A stretch of 64,000 bases of DNA. Origin: Sphingobacterium phlebotomi (GTDB lineage Bacteria > Bacteroidota > Bacteroidia > Sphingobacteriales > Sphingobacteriaceae). Location: positions 62,001 through 126,000 of the forward strand of contig NZ_VTAV01000004.1 in assembly GCF_008180195.1 (NCBI RefSeq), read 5' to 3'. The position numbers were made by a program, and so were the translations under genes. Positions within the stretch are counted from its first letter, which is position 1; each line of letters opens with the position of its first letter. Positions 9,130 to 17,236 of the stretch are shown in pieces. The notes beneath the pieces were generated by a model. That model made no database searches. It was not told the DNA's origin and saw nothing but the letters and a program-made list of their open reading frames with translations.

Positions 9130-10251
9130 ATGCAGACAATCGATTTGAAATTACTAAATGAGCTGACGGCAATCCAGGATGAACCCTGTATTTCGATCTA
9201 CATGCCTACCCATCGAATACATCCGGCAAATACCACGGATCCTATCTCATTTAAAAATCTTTATAAAAAGACAGTACAATATATCAAGGACAACGAACTT
9301 CACGAACATGAAAAACTCATTCGACCGCTTGAAAAACTTATAGATGACAAAAATTTTTGGGATTACAACGATGAAGGTCTTGCTATTTTTGTGTCTTTAC
9401 AGGATACACAAATATTACGTTTACCCGAAAAAGTTCAAGAAATAACCTGCGTAGCAGATTCATTTTGCGTAAAACCTTTGTTTAAACTGTATCATGAAAA
9501 CCAACCATACTATCTTCTTGCATTGGCTTTGGATGACGTACAGCTTTACAAAGGTGACAAATACCAACTTCAAAAATTGGATATAAAGAACAATGTGCCC
9601 ACTACTATGAAAGAGGCTTTAGGTGAAGAACTGACGGACAATCATTTGCATGCTTCCGTTGTACAGGGTGCTGGATTACATGGGTATATGGAAAAAAGCC
9701 AAGAGGAAGATATTGATATGGATAGGTTTTTCAGAAAAATAGATCAAGCTATTCTAGAACATTATCCTATTCCCCAAGATGTTCCGTTAGTGTTAGCTGC
9801 GCTGCCTGAGCACCATAACCATTTTCTGCGGATCAGCAAGCATAACAATTTCTCCCCGATTCACATACAGATGAATCCACAATCCCTAAATAAGGCGGCT
9901 TTATTGGAAAAGATACAAGAAGTATTTGATAAAATACTGGGAAAACGAAAAAAGGAACTTTTAGAACGCTACCAACTTGCCGTACCCGAAAACTTAAGTA
10001 GTTTAGATATTGGGGATGTGGTAAGAGATGTCATTGATGGCAAGGTAGAGGTACTTTGCATCGAAAATGGTAAATCCATCGATGGCCATATTGATGTGGA
10101 AGCACGTAAAATAGTACAAAATGATGGACACCATACCGATGTAATCAACGAATTGGCATGCTTAGCATTTAATTATGGAGGAAATGTGATTGTACTCGAC
10201 AAAGAAGAAATGCCATCAAAAACAGGTGTTTTCACCATTAATCGCTATTAA
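9130..10251 (+). CDS. baeRF-type (archaeo-eukaryotic release factor-like) protein
   Basis: The 373-residue protein from the ATG at 9130 (MQTIDLKLLNELTAIQDEPC) fits the bacterial aeRF1-like 'baeRF' families. The N-terminal part has the ISIYMPTHR segment, the middle has LALALDDVQLYKGD and VPLVLAALPEHHNHFLRIS resembling the eRF1-like RNase-fold domain, and the end (GGNVIVLDKEEMPSKTGVFTINRY) matches the typical closing motif in which a Gly-rich turn precedes a terminal R-Y. These proteins are proposed to act on stalled or modified ribosomes, largely by genomic inference. The upstream start at 9106 is less likely. The gene stands alone between two copies of the same intergenic element. Confidence 0.65.
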   Translation: MQTIDLKLLNELTAIQDEPCISIYMPTHRIHPANTTDPISFKNLYKKTVQYIKDNELHEHEKLIRPLEKLIDDKNFWDYNDEGLAIFVSLQDTQILRLPEKVQEITCVADSFCVKPLFKLYHENQPYYLLALALDDVQLYKGDKYQLQKLDIKNNVPTTMKEALGEELTDNHLHASVVQGAGLHGYMEKSQEEDIDMDRFFRKIDQAILEHYPIPQDVPLVLAALPEHHNHFLRISKHNNFSPIHIQMNPQSLNKAALLEKIQEVFDKILGKRKKELLERYQLAVPENLSSLDIGDVVRDVIDGKVEVLCIENGKSIDGHIDVEARKIVQNDGHHTDVINELACLAFNYGGNVIVLDKEEMPSKTGVFTINRY

Positions 10252-10310
10252 GAACAAAAAAGACATGTCAAAAATATGAATTTTGGCACGGACATTGTCA
10301 TTATTCAGTA

Positions 10311-10375
10311 TTCATAATTTAGGTTAATAATTGGTTAGTTTAAAATCCTGTAGCTCCCCGCTCCAGGATTTTTAT
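10311..10375 (+). repeat. Copy B of the intergenic element
   Basis: TTCATAATTTAGGTT and ATAATTGGTTAGTT recur here almost exactly as in copy A (8974-9044), followed by a hairpin with the same TCCCC loop. A TTG at 10295-10297 stands 17 bases upstream of TAATTTAG, which would suit a Bacteroidota promoter. The element lies between the convergent baeRF and mnmE genes. Confidence 0.55.
10342..10375 (+). terminator. Terminator hairpin between baeRF and mnmE
   Basis: AAAATCCTG (10342-10350) pairs with CAGGATTTT (10364-10372), continued inward by a short stem with one mismatch around a TCCCC loop (10355-10359), then a T-rich tract. It closes repeat copy B and separates two convergent genes. Confidence 0.75.
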
Positions 10376-10421
10376 TTTTAGTTTTTATTTCAAGCCCTGT
10401 TATCCTCAGTCAGATAAAGCG

Positions 10422-11831
10422 TTACTTCCCGATACAAAACTTTCCGAAAATCGTCCCCAAGATATCCCTATCAACATCAATATCACCAGTGATACTCGAA
10501 ATATATCGTAATGCACCGCGCACGTGATGAGCAAGCAGATCACCCGGAAGTTGCATGTCCAATCCCTGCTCCACTTGTTCGAGTGCATCCAACGCATGCT
10601 GCAAGGCCTCTACATGGCGTGTATTGGTAATAATATGTTGGTCCTCGATAGCCATTTCACGAATTTTGTCAAGCAAAATATTTTTCAACCCTTCCACGCT
10701 ATTAGTGTCCTTAGCTGATATACCTACTAGCGAATCGCTGTAGTCTGGGAATAAAGCATCTTTAATCGCAGTATCCATATCATTCGGATAGTATCCTCCT
10801 TCCAAATCAATTTTATTACGAACTAAAATAACGATAAGACCCTCGTAATATAGCTCTTTAATCTGTAAGATAACCTCCTCCGCTGTATTATCTTTATCAT
10901 CGTATAAGTATAGTAGTACTTTCGCTTGCCGAACTTTTTCTTTGGCTTTAGTTACTCCAATTGCTTCAATGGTATCTGCTGTTTCACGCAGGCCTGCCGT
11001 ATCGATAAAACGAAATGTTATTCCCTCTAAATTGATAGATTCTTCGATGGTGTCTCGGGTCGTTCCAGCGATATCACTAACAATAGCGCGTTCTTCGTCG
11101 AGTAACGTATTGAGCAACGTCGATTTCCCAGCATTAGGTTTCCCTATGATAGCAACAGGAACGCCATGCTTTATCGCATTTCCATAAGCAAACGATTGGA
11201 TAAGCTTCACGATATGCACCTTAAGTTCTTGAATCAAGGCTTCAAATTGTGCTCGATCAGCAAATTCCACATCCTCTTCTCCAAAATCCAGTTCCAATTC
11301 CAAGAGTGCCGTAAAATTAATCAACTGTTCACGCATCTGCTGCAGCTTATTGCTGATACCCCCACGCATTTGATTCATAGCAATTTCGTGAGAAGCTTTG
11401 TTTTCGGAAGCGATTAAATCAGCGACCGCCTCTGCCTGCGACAAGTCCATGCCACCATTTAAAAATGCCCGCAAGGTAAACTCTCCCGCCTGTGCTGCTC
11501 GGGCTCCCTTTTTGATTAAGAGGCCTATCAGGCGTTCGATAATGTATGTTGAATTATGGGTAGAAATCTCAACCACATCCTCTTTGGTATAGGAGTGTGG
11601 ACCTTTAAAAAGGGAAACCAATACCTCATCAATGAGTTCTTCTCCGTCCCGTATAGTACCGAAATGAATCGTATGAGAGGGCGCGCTGAGGAGGTCTTTC
11701 CCTTTGAATACACCGTTGGTAATTGTGATCGCTTGCAGACCGGACAAACGAATAACCGCAATTGCTCCATTCGCTCCCGGTGAAGTCGCTAAAGCCACAA
11801 TCGTATCTTGCGAAACTAATCCTGTTGACAT
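10422..11831 (-). CDS. mnmE: tRNA uridine-5-carboxymethylaminomethyl(34) synthesis GTPase MnmE
   Basis: MnmE with MnmG modifies the wobble uridine of tRNAs. The 469-residue protein has the full family order: N-terminal folate-binding/dimerisation domain (IVALATSPGANGAIAVIRLSG), a helical domain, an inserted G domain with P-loop GKPNAGKSTLLN, switch II DTAGLR and the NKID base-specificity motif, and the terminal FCIGK whose Cys is conserved in the family. Length is as expected. It is the last gene of a minus-strand run with the VOC protein 18 bp upstream. Start at the ATG at 11831. Confidence 0.97.
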   Translation of the reverse strand: MSTGLVSQDTIVALATSPGANGAIAVIRLSGLQAITITNGVFKGKDLLSAPSHTIHFGTIRDGEELIDEVLVSLFKGPHSYTKEDVVEISTHNSTYIIERLIGLLIKKGARAAQAGEFTLRAFLNGGMDLSQAEAVADLIASENKASHEIAMNQMRGGISNKLQQMREQLINFTALLELELDFGEEDVEFADRAQFEALIQELKVHIVKLIQSFAYGNAIKHGVPVAIIGKPNAGKSTLLNTLLDEERAIVSDIAGTTRDTIEESINLEGITFRFIDTAGLRETADTIEAIGVTKAKEKVRQAKVLLYLYDDKDNTAEEVILQIKELYYEGLIVILVRNKIDLEGGYYPNDMDTAIKDALFPDYSDSLVGISAKDTNSVEGLKNILLDKIREMAIEDQHIITNTRHVEALQHALDALEQVEQGLDMQLPGDLLAHHVRGALRYISSITGDIDVDRDILGTIFGKFCIGK

Positions 11832-11849
11832 GAGACAAAGGTACGGTTT

Positions 11850-12242
11850 TTACTTTGCATAAAACTCAATTGGCAATCCGTCTGGATCAGCGATAAAGGT
11901 AAATTTCTTTCCAGTGATTTCATCCGTACGGATAGGCTCATACGCCACATCCTTTTCTTTCAGTACACGGATAGTCTCGTCCATATCCGACACTTCAAAA
12001 GCCAAATGCCGAAGTCCACATGCTTCTGGGTAAGAAGGACGTGCCGGAGTGGAGGGAAATGAGAATAGTTCGATAATATAATGACCGTTTAGTGTTAAAT
12101 CTGCTTTATAGGAATCCCGCTCCGCTCGATAGGTCTCTAACTGTACTTCCAGACCCAAAATATCTCTATAAAAAGACAGGCTATGCCCGTAGTCACTACA
12201 GATAATAGCAACATGATGTACTTGATTTAACTTAACCGCCAT
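11850..12242 (-). CDS. VOC family protein (glyoxalase-like, YaeR/SMU1112c type)
   Basis: The 130-residue single-domain protein begins VKLNQVHHVAIICSDYGHSLSFYRDILGL and contains CGLRHLAFEVSDMDETIRVL and FIADPDGLPIEFYAK. These carry the His, His and Glu positions that usually bind a divalent metal in vicinal-oxygen-chelate folds (H-V/A-I, L-R-H-L-A-F, D-P-D-G-x-x-I-E-F). The substrate is unknown. It starts 2 bp after bshB1 stops, so the two are almost certainly cotranscribed. A thiol-dependent lyase role with bacillithiol is an attractive guess but not shown. Confidence 0.88.
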   Translation of the reverse strand: MAVKLNQVHHVAIICSDYGHSLSFYRDILGLEVQLETYRAERDSYKADLTLNGHYIIELFSFPSTPARPSYPEACGLRHLAFEVSDMDETIRVLKEKDVAYEPIRTDEITGKKFTFIADPDGLPIEFYAK

Positions 12243-12244
12243 CT

Positions 12245-12964
12245 TTATAAAAGTTGAAAGATATCATGCACACCCAATAGTTTACGGGCTGTAAACCCTT
12301 CGGCATATTTAACCTGAATATTTCTGCCCAATTCCGCCGCCCTACCCCGTGTAGATTCCATGAAATCGGGGTTCGAAATATACGTCTGCGGTTCATTGTC
12401 ATCCGCTGACACATTAAATTGTGTCGTATAGGCTAGAATAGACTGCTCTTTCTTTTCCCAAAAGGCAGTAATATCCAGTATAATGTTCGGTTGAATATAT
12501 TTGTCTTGAATCACTTGCAACTGAAGCCGCGGACGAAAAGCTTCTTGTACTTGCCCCTCCTCAACTGTTTCGATACGACGTAGTCCACTTAGAAAAAGTG
12601 CATCATTGACTAACTTACTTGCTCGTCCATGATCAGGATGACGATCATCCAATGCATTGGTTATCACAATTTCAGGTTGATATTTGCGAATTGCACGAAT
12701 AATAATAAGTTGGCTTTCCTCATCATTAGCAAAGAAACCATCACGCAATCCCAGGTTTTCACGAACCTGTACGCCTAGAATCTCGGCTGCTTTTGCAGCT
12801 TCCTGCTTCCGGGTTTCGGACGTGCCGCGTGTTCCCAATTCGCCTTGTGTCAAATCGACGATACCCACCTTTTTACCCGCTGCAATATATTTTGCGATCG
12901 TTCCCCCCGCCCCTAATTCGGCATCATCGGGATGAACGGTCATCACCATCAAATCCAACTTCAT
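12245..12964 (-). CDS. bshB1: Bacillithiol biosynthesis deacetylase BshB1
   Basis: This 239-residue LmbE/PIG-L family zinc hydrolase carries the metal-binding signature VHPDDAELGAGG and the second ligand segment DDRHPDHGRASKLV. DLTQGELGTRGT and the C-terminal MESTRGRAAELGRNIQVKYAEGF are characteristic of BshB1, which deacetylates GlcNAc-malate to GlcN-malate in bacillithiol synthesis. Length is normal. The other bacillithiol genes (bshA, bshC) are not in the window. The gene is followed at once by a VOC protein and lies 76 bp downstream of a thiol peroxidase gene, a plausible redox neighbourhood. Confidence 0.93.
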   Translation of the reverse strand: MKLDLMVMTVHPDDAELGAGGTIAKYIAAGKKVGIVDLTQGELGTRGTSETRKQEAAKAAEILGVQVRENLGLRDGFFANDEESQLIIIRAIRKYQPEIVITNALDDRHPDHGRASKLVNDALFLSGLRRIETVEEGQVQEAFRPRLQLQVIQDKYIQPNIILDITAFWEKKEQSILAYTTQFNVSADDNEPQTYISNPDFMESTRGRAAELGRNIQVKYAEGFTARKLLGVHDIFQLL

Positions 12965-13040
12965 AGTACGTTTCTATTTGTTCCAAAAGTAGGCATTTCG
13001 CTAAAATTTGGCAATAGGGGGTAAAGGGATTAAGAAAGTT

Positions 13041-13532
13041 TTACTCCGCTATTAGTTTTTCGATTTTTGTTGTCACCCTTGTCGCTTGGGGGCTTGTTAT
13101 ACTATAGAAGTAGTCAACAACCTCCCCTTGTTTGTTAACGAGATATTTGTGAAAATTCCAAAAAGGTTTGACGTTTACATGCCCATTTAATTTTTTATCA
13201 GACAAAAATCTAAATAACGGGTCGCAGTAGTCTCCAACGACATGTATACGTTTAAATACCGGAAAAGTAACCTGTTGGTGTATGCGACAAAATGTTTCCA
13301 ATTGTGAACCTGTCATCGGTTCTTGCGCACGAAAATCATTGGATGGAAAAGCTAAAATTTCGAATCCTTGGTTTTTGTATTTCTGATACAACAGCTCTAA
13401 CGATTTAAATTGCTTGGTAAAATAGCATTTACTGGCAGTATTTACAATCAATAGAACTTTGCCAGAATAGTCTTGCAACGATTTCTTTTCTCCGTTAAAC
13501 TGTAGGCCGTGAAAATCATAAACCGTTTGCAT
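13041..13532 (-). CDS. Glutathione peroxidase-like thiol peroxidase
   Basis: The 163-residue protein has the GPx fold motifs in order: IVNTASKCYFTKQF with the peroxidatic Cys in place of selenocysteine, ILAFPSNDFRAQEP with the catalytic Gln, and KPFWNFHKYLV with the Trp-Asn pair. It therefore keeps the Cys-Gln-Trp-Asn tetrad. Two segments depart from the usual pattern: CYF instead of C-G-F/L after the active Cys, and FPSND instead of FPCNQ, which lacks the Cys often used as the resolving residue. The reductant is probably thioredoxin or bacillithiol rather than glutathione (inference from bshB1 nearby). It follows the DUF4294 gene by 14 bp. Confidence 0.88.
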   Translation of the reverse strand: MQTVYDFHGLQFNGEKKSLQDYSGKVLLIVNTASKCYFTKQFKSLELLYQKYKNQGFEILAFPSNDFRAQEPMTGSQLETFCRIHQQVTFPVFKRIHVVGDYCDPLFRFLSDKKLNGHVNVKPFWNFHKYLVNKQGEVVDYFYSITSPQATRVTTKIEKLIAE

Positions 13533-13546
13533 ACCCTCCTTTAGGC

Positions 13547-14188
13547 TTAATAATTATATAAATTCTTTATTGGACGTACGCGTTCATAACCCCGGATAAT
13601 GTTTTCGATTTCATAATCTTCTTCTGGATCGTAAACTGATTTCAGGTTATGGCCAAACACTTTTGCTACCGATTGATAGAAAAAAGCTGAAAGACCTCCT
13701 TTCATTTCCCGTACGAGTTCATAGCTACTGTTTCCCGTTTGGCGTTGCACCAGCTTAATTAAGATCGCTCCCTGGGAAATACTAAGATTCTTTATTTCTG
13801 TTCTGAATTTTTCTTTAATTTCATCTTCACAGGCCTTTATCAGGCGTCTCTCCTCTCTTTTGGAGGATGTAAGCGCAATTTCACGGTCCAATTGCTCATA
13901 TCGTTTTTGTGCATAAATTGCATACGGCAGTACCCGTAACACATTTCGTTCCAAACGCAGGTAATTCAATCGGTCCTCTTCTGTCTTAAACGTACGCCTA
14001 GCCGTAACGATGACATCTTTGATAGGAAACCAAGGCAGCACTTCCCCTGTTTCCAAACGGGTGGTTGGATAATGCTGCAACATTTCACCTTCACCTTCTC
14101 CGTAATGGGGAACCTGCAAAGCTTGTCCTATACCTGCAAATGGCATCAGAAAAACCAAGAATAAACCCCATACAAAAGACCGCTTCAT
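13547..14188 (-). CDS. DUF4294 domain-containing exported protein
   Basis: The 213-residue protein starts with a signal peptide (MKRSFVWGLFLVFLMPFAGIGQA). Its body contains PIKDVIVTARRTFKTEEDRLNYLRLERNVLRVLPYA and EIKNLSISQGAILIKLVQRQTG, typical of DUF4294, which is largely restricted to Bacteroidota and often annotated only as a conserved hypothetical. The mature part is charged and predicted mainly helical. An AGGAG sits upstream of the ATG at 14188. It is divergent from rsh and probably heads a transcript with gpx. Function unknown. Confidence 0.8.
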   Translation of the reverse strand: MKRSFVWGLFLVFLMPFAGIGQALQVPHYGEGEGEMLQHYPTTRLETGEVLPWFPIKDVIVTARRTFKTEEDRLNYLRLERNVLRVLPYAIYAQKRYEQLDREIALTSSKREERRLIKACEDEIKEKFRTEIKNLSISQGAILIKLVQRQTGNSSYELVREMKGGLSAFFYQSVAKVFGHNLKSVYDPEEDYEIENIIRGYERVRPIKNLYNY

Positions 14189-14336
14189 CTGCTCCTAAAA
14201 AATGTTAATGTATTTCCAAATATGTAAAAAATTTGCTATATTTATATGTTGTCTTTCCTCCGTTTTCAAACAAGCGGAAAAACAATAATAAAATTACGAA
14301 CAAAAAAATATAAAAGCAACTTTTTCAGTGTGATAT

Positions 14337-16544
14337 ATGGAAGAATTTGAGATTGATATTGAGGCAGAAAATAAGGAGATCAGGAAAAGGTACCGCGCAT
14401 TGCTTCGAGCTTGCAAACCCACTTTGCAACGAGGCGACAAACAAGAAATCCGCCGAGCGTTTGACTTAGCGTTGGAAAGTCACAAAGATATGCGCCGTAA
14501 ATCAGGAGAACCCTATATATATCATCCCATAGCAGTCGCACAGATAGCAGCAGAAGAAATCGGTTTAGGAACTACTTCCATCGTCTGTGCATTGTTGCAC
14601 GACGTCGTGGAAGATACGTCTATCACGTTACAGGATATAGAAGCCCAATTTGGTAAAAAGGTCGCTCGTATTATTGACGGACTTACTAAAATATCGGGCA
14701 TTTTTGATCCAAACAGTTCCATGCAAGCGGAAAATTTCCGTAAAATGTTGTTAACATTGGCAGATGACGTACGCGTCATTTTGATTAAACTTGCGGATCG
14801 CCTACACAATATGCGCACCATGGAATTTATGGCGCGACATAAACAGTTGAAAATTGCCTCGGAAACAAGTTATCTCTATGCTCCCCTCGCGCACCGCCTA
14901 GGACTGTATGCTATAAAGTCTGAGTTGGAAGATCTGTCCATGAAATATACCGATCCGGACACCTATAAATTCATCGCGCGAAAGTTAAACGAAAAGAAAG
15001 CAGAACGTGAAAAGTTTGTAGCCGACTTTATTGAACCGGTGAAGAAAATACTCGAGGAACAGGGTATCAAGGCGCAAGTATTCGGGCGTCCGAAATCTAT
15101 TTATTCCATTTGGAATAAGATGCGTAAAAAATCCATTCCGTTTGAAGAAGTATATGATTTGTTCGCCATTCGGATTATCATTGACACCCCTACGGAAAGA
15201 GAAAAAACAGAGTGCTGGAAGGTATATTCTATCGTTACGGATTTATACCGTCCTAATCCGGATCGTCTACGCGATTGGGTTTCTTCCCCCAAAGGGAATG
15301 GTTATGAATCCTTGCATACCACGGTGATGGGCCCCCGAGGCCAATGGGTGGAAGTACAGATTCGCACGAAGCGTATGAACGAAATTGCCGAAAAAGGATT
15401 TGCAGCACATTGGAAATATAAAGAATCTAACTCCGACAGCGGATTAGACCAGTGGATACAAAAAGTCCGAAACTTACTAAGTAGTTCGGAGCAGAATGCG
15501 ATGGATTTCGTGGATGATTTCAAGATGAATTTGTTCTCGGACGAGATATTTATTTTCACCCCCAAAGGCACGCTGGTTCAGTTACCCAATGGAGCCACGG
15601 CATTGGATTTTGCATTTGAAATACATTCGGATATTGGCGCGACTTGTATAGGTGCTAAGGTCAACCACAAGTTGGTTCCGCTCAGCCACCCGCTACAAAA
15701 CGGAGATCAAGTCGAAATTATCACCTCCAGCAAGCAAACTCCAAAAGAGGATTGGCTCAATTTTGTTGTTACGGCGAAAGCGAAATCGAAAATACGGTCT
15801 TCCTTAAAAGAAGAAAAAAGACGTGTAGCCGAAGATGGTAAAGAGATTTTAGAGCGTAAGTTGAAATCTTTAAAAATCACTTACAACACGGATAATATCA
15901 ATAAAATTGCCAATTACTTTAAGTACGCTAGCTCCCAAGAGCTTTTCTATAATGTCGCAAAAGGCATTATTGATATAAAAAACCTGCGTGAATTTGCGGA
16001 AAGTGAAAAGACAAATACACCCGGTCAAAGCCATTTCAGTTCCCATGTTTCTGGCTTAGTTGAAAAAATCAATAAAAAAGAAATCGACACGATCCTTATC
16101 GGGGACGATTACCAACAGGTCGATTATACGCTAGCACCGTGCTGCAATCCAATTCCAGGTGATGATATCTTTGGCTTTTTAACGGTGAATGATGGGATCA
16201 AAATACACCGCACCAGTTGTCCCAATGCATCCAAACTAATGGCGAGTTACGGTTATCGCATATTGAAAGCAAAATGGGCTTCTTCTCAACCAAATGTAGC
16301 TTTCCTTACTGGGCTGCGTATTGTCGGAATTGATGATGTGGGGCTCATTAACAAGATAACAAACGTTATCTCACAGGAGTATAACGTTAATATACGTTCA
16401 TTGTCCATTACCAGTAATGAGGGAATTTTTGAAGGAAACATTATGGTGTTCGTAAATCACATCGAGCAATTGGAAGACCTCATGAAAACCTTAAAGCAAA
16501 TCAGTGGAATAACTGGCATAACACGGTATGAAGCAGATAATTAA
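14337..16544 (+). CDS. rsh: Bifunctional (p)ppGpp synthetase/hydrolase (RelA/SpoT homologue)
   Basis: The 735-residue protein makes and degrades the stringent-response alarmone. The hydrolase domain is at about residues 45-200, with YHPIAVA, the HDVVED motif and LADRLHNMRT intact. The synthetase domain at about 255-370 has FGRPKSIYSIWNKM, DLFAIRIII, GYESLHTTV and the tail WVEVQIRTKRMNEIAEKGFAAHWKYK. A TGS domain follows at about 405-465 (IFIFTPKGTLVQLPNGATALDFAF), and the protein ends in an ACT/RRM domain after a zinc-finger-like region (LAPCCNPIPGDDI). Both activities therefore appear intact. It begins the plus-strand housekeeping run, 148 bp from the divergent DUF4294 gene, and fur follows it. 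Confidence 0.97.
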   Translation: MEEFEIDIEAENKEIRKRYRALLRACKPTLQRGDKQEIRRAFDLALESHKDMRRKSGEPYIYHPIAVAQIAAEEIGLGTTSIVCALLHDVVEDTSITLQDIEAQFGKKVARIIDGLTKISGIFDPNSSMQAENFRKMLLTLADDVRVILIKLADRLHNMRTMEFMARHKQLKIASETSYLYAPLAHRLGLYAIKSELEDLSMKYTDPDTYKFIARKLNEKKAEREKFVADFIEPVKKILEEQGIKAQVFGRPKSIYSIWNKMRKKSIPFEEVYDLFAIRIIIDTPTEREKTECWKVYSIVTDLYRPNPDRLRDWVSSPKGNGYESLHTTVMGPRGQWVEVQIRTKRMNEIAEKGFAAHWKYKESNSDSGLDQWIQKVRNLLSSSEQNAMDFVDDFKMNLFSDEIFIFTPKGTLVQLPNGATALDFAFEIHSDIGATCIGAKVNHKLVPLSHPLQNGDQVEIITSSKQTPKEDWLNFVVTAKAKSKIRSSLKEEKRRVAEDGKEILERKLKSLKITYNTDNINKIANYFKYASSQELFYNVAKGIIDIKNLREFAESEKTNTPGQSHFSSHVSGLVEKINKKEIDTILIGDDYQQVDYTLAPCCNPIPGDDIFGFLTVNDGIKIHRTSCPNASKLMASYGYRILKAKWASSQPNVAFLTGLRIVGIDDVGLINKITNVISQEYNVNIRSLSITSNEGIFEGNIMVFVNHIEQLEDLMKTLKQISGITGITRYEADN

Positions 16545-16625
16545 TCGGAATTATAGACTTGAGAATTATGCCATCGTTTTTTGAAAAAAAAATTGGTAAA
16601 TTTGTAGGAGAAATAACGATTTAAT

Positions 16626-17132
16626 ATGAATAAAGGCGAAAACTATCAAACGGTAAAAAAAATCTTCGAAGCTTACTTAGAAAATAAGAATCTGAGAAAA
16701 ACGCCTGAGCGCTATGCTATTTTGGAAGAGATTTACTCGCGTGACGACCATTTCGATGTGGAATCACTTTATATCCACATGAAGAATAAAAAATATCGTG
16801 TAAGCCGTGCTACTGTATACAATACCTTAGAATTGTTAGTATCCTGCGATCTGGTGACCAAACATCAGTTCGGTCGTAACATGGCTCAATTCGAAAAATC
16901 CTATGGTTTTAAACAACACGACCACGTTATATGTATTGAATGTAACAAGGTTGTGGAATTTTGTGACCCACGCATCAACCAAATCCAAAGTTTAATGGGA
17001 GACCTGTTGAAGTTCGACATTAAACATCATTCACTTAACCTCTATGGTATATGTGAAGATTGCCAGAAGAAAGATCAAGAAAATACCGAAAGCGCACCGA
17101 GAAAAGGTCGGAGTCCGGTAATTTCAAATTAA
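16626..17132 (+). CDS. fur: Fur family metal-dependent transcriptional repressor
   Basis: At 168 residues this has the Fur layout: an N-terminal winged helix ([27 protein letters not shown], recognition helix [18 protein letters not shown]) and a C-terminal dimerisation domain with the regulatory metal site ([15 protein letters not shown], including the first CxxC) and the second structural-zinc pair CEDC. The spacing fits Fur/PerR/Zur, and the sequence alone does not settle which metal is sensed. A TAAATTTG match to the Bacteroidota -7 box lies at 16597-16604, although without a good -33 TTG. The Lys/Arg-rich tail (RKGRS) is a lineage extension. Confidence 0.92.
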   Translation: MNKGENYQTVKKIFEAYLENKNLRKTPERYAILEEIYSRDDHFDVESLYIHMKNKKYRVSRATVYNTLELLVSCDLVTKHQFGRNMAQFEKSYGFKQHDHVICIECNKVVEFCDPRINQIQSLMGDLLKFDIKHHSLNLYGICEDCQKKDQENTESAPRKGRSPVISN

Positions 17133-17156
17133 TGTGGTAATCGCCAATTATTGTAT

Positions 17157-17164
17157 TACCTTTG
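17157..17164 (+). promoter_or_regulatory. Candidate -7 box for purA
   Basis: TACCTTTG is an exact match to the Bacteroidota TAnnTTTG element, 72 bases before the purA start. The position 19 bases upstream reads TGG rather than TTG, so the -33 part is weak. Confidence 0.45.
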
Positions 17165-17236
17165 CTCAGAAAAGACTGATTTGTTATGTTTTTTCTGAAC
17201 GTATCATTTAAATTTTAATATCCATATTTCAATATT

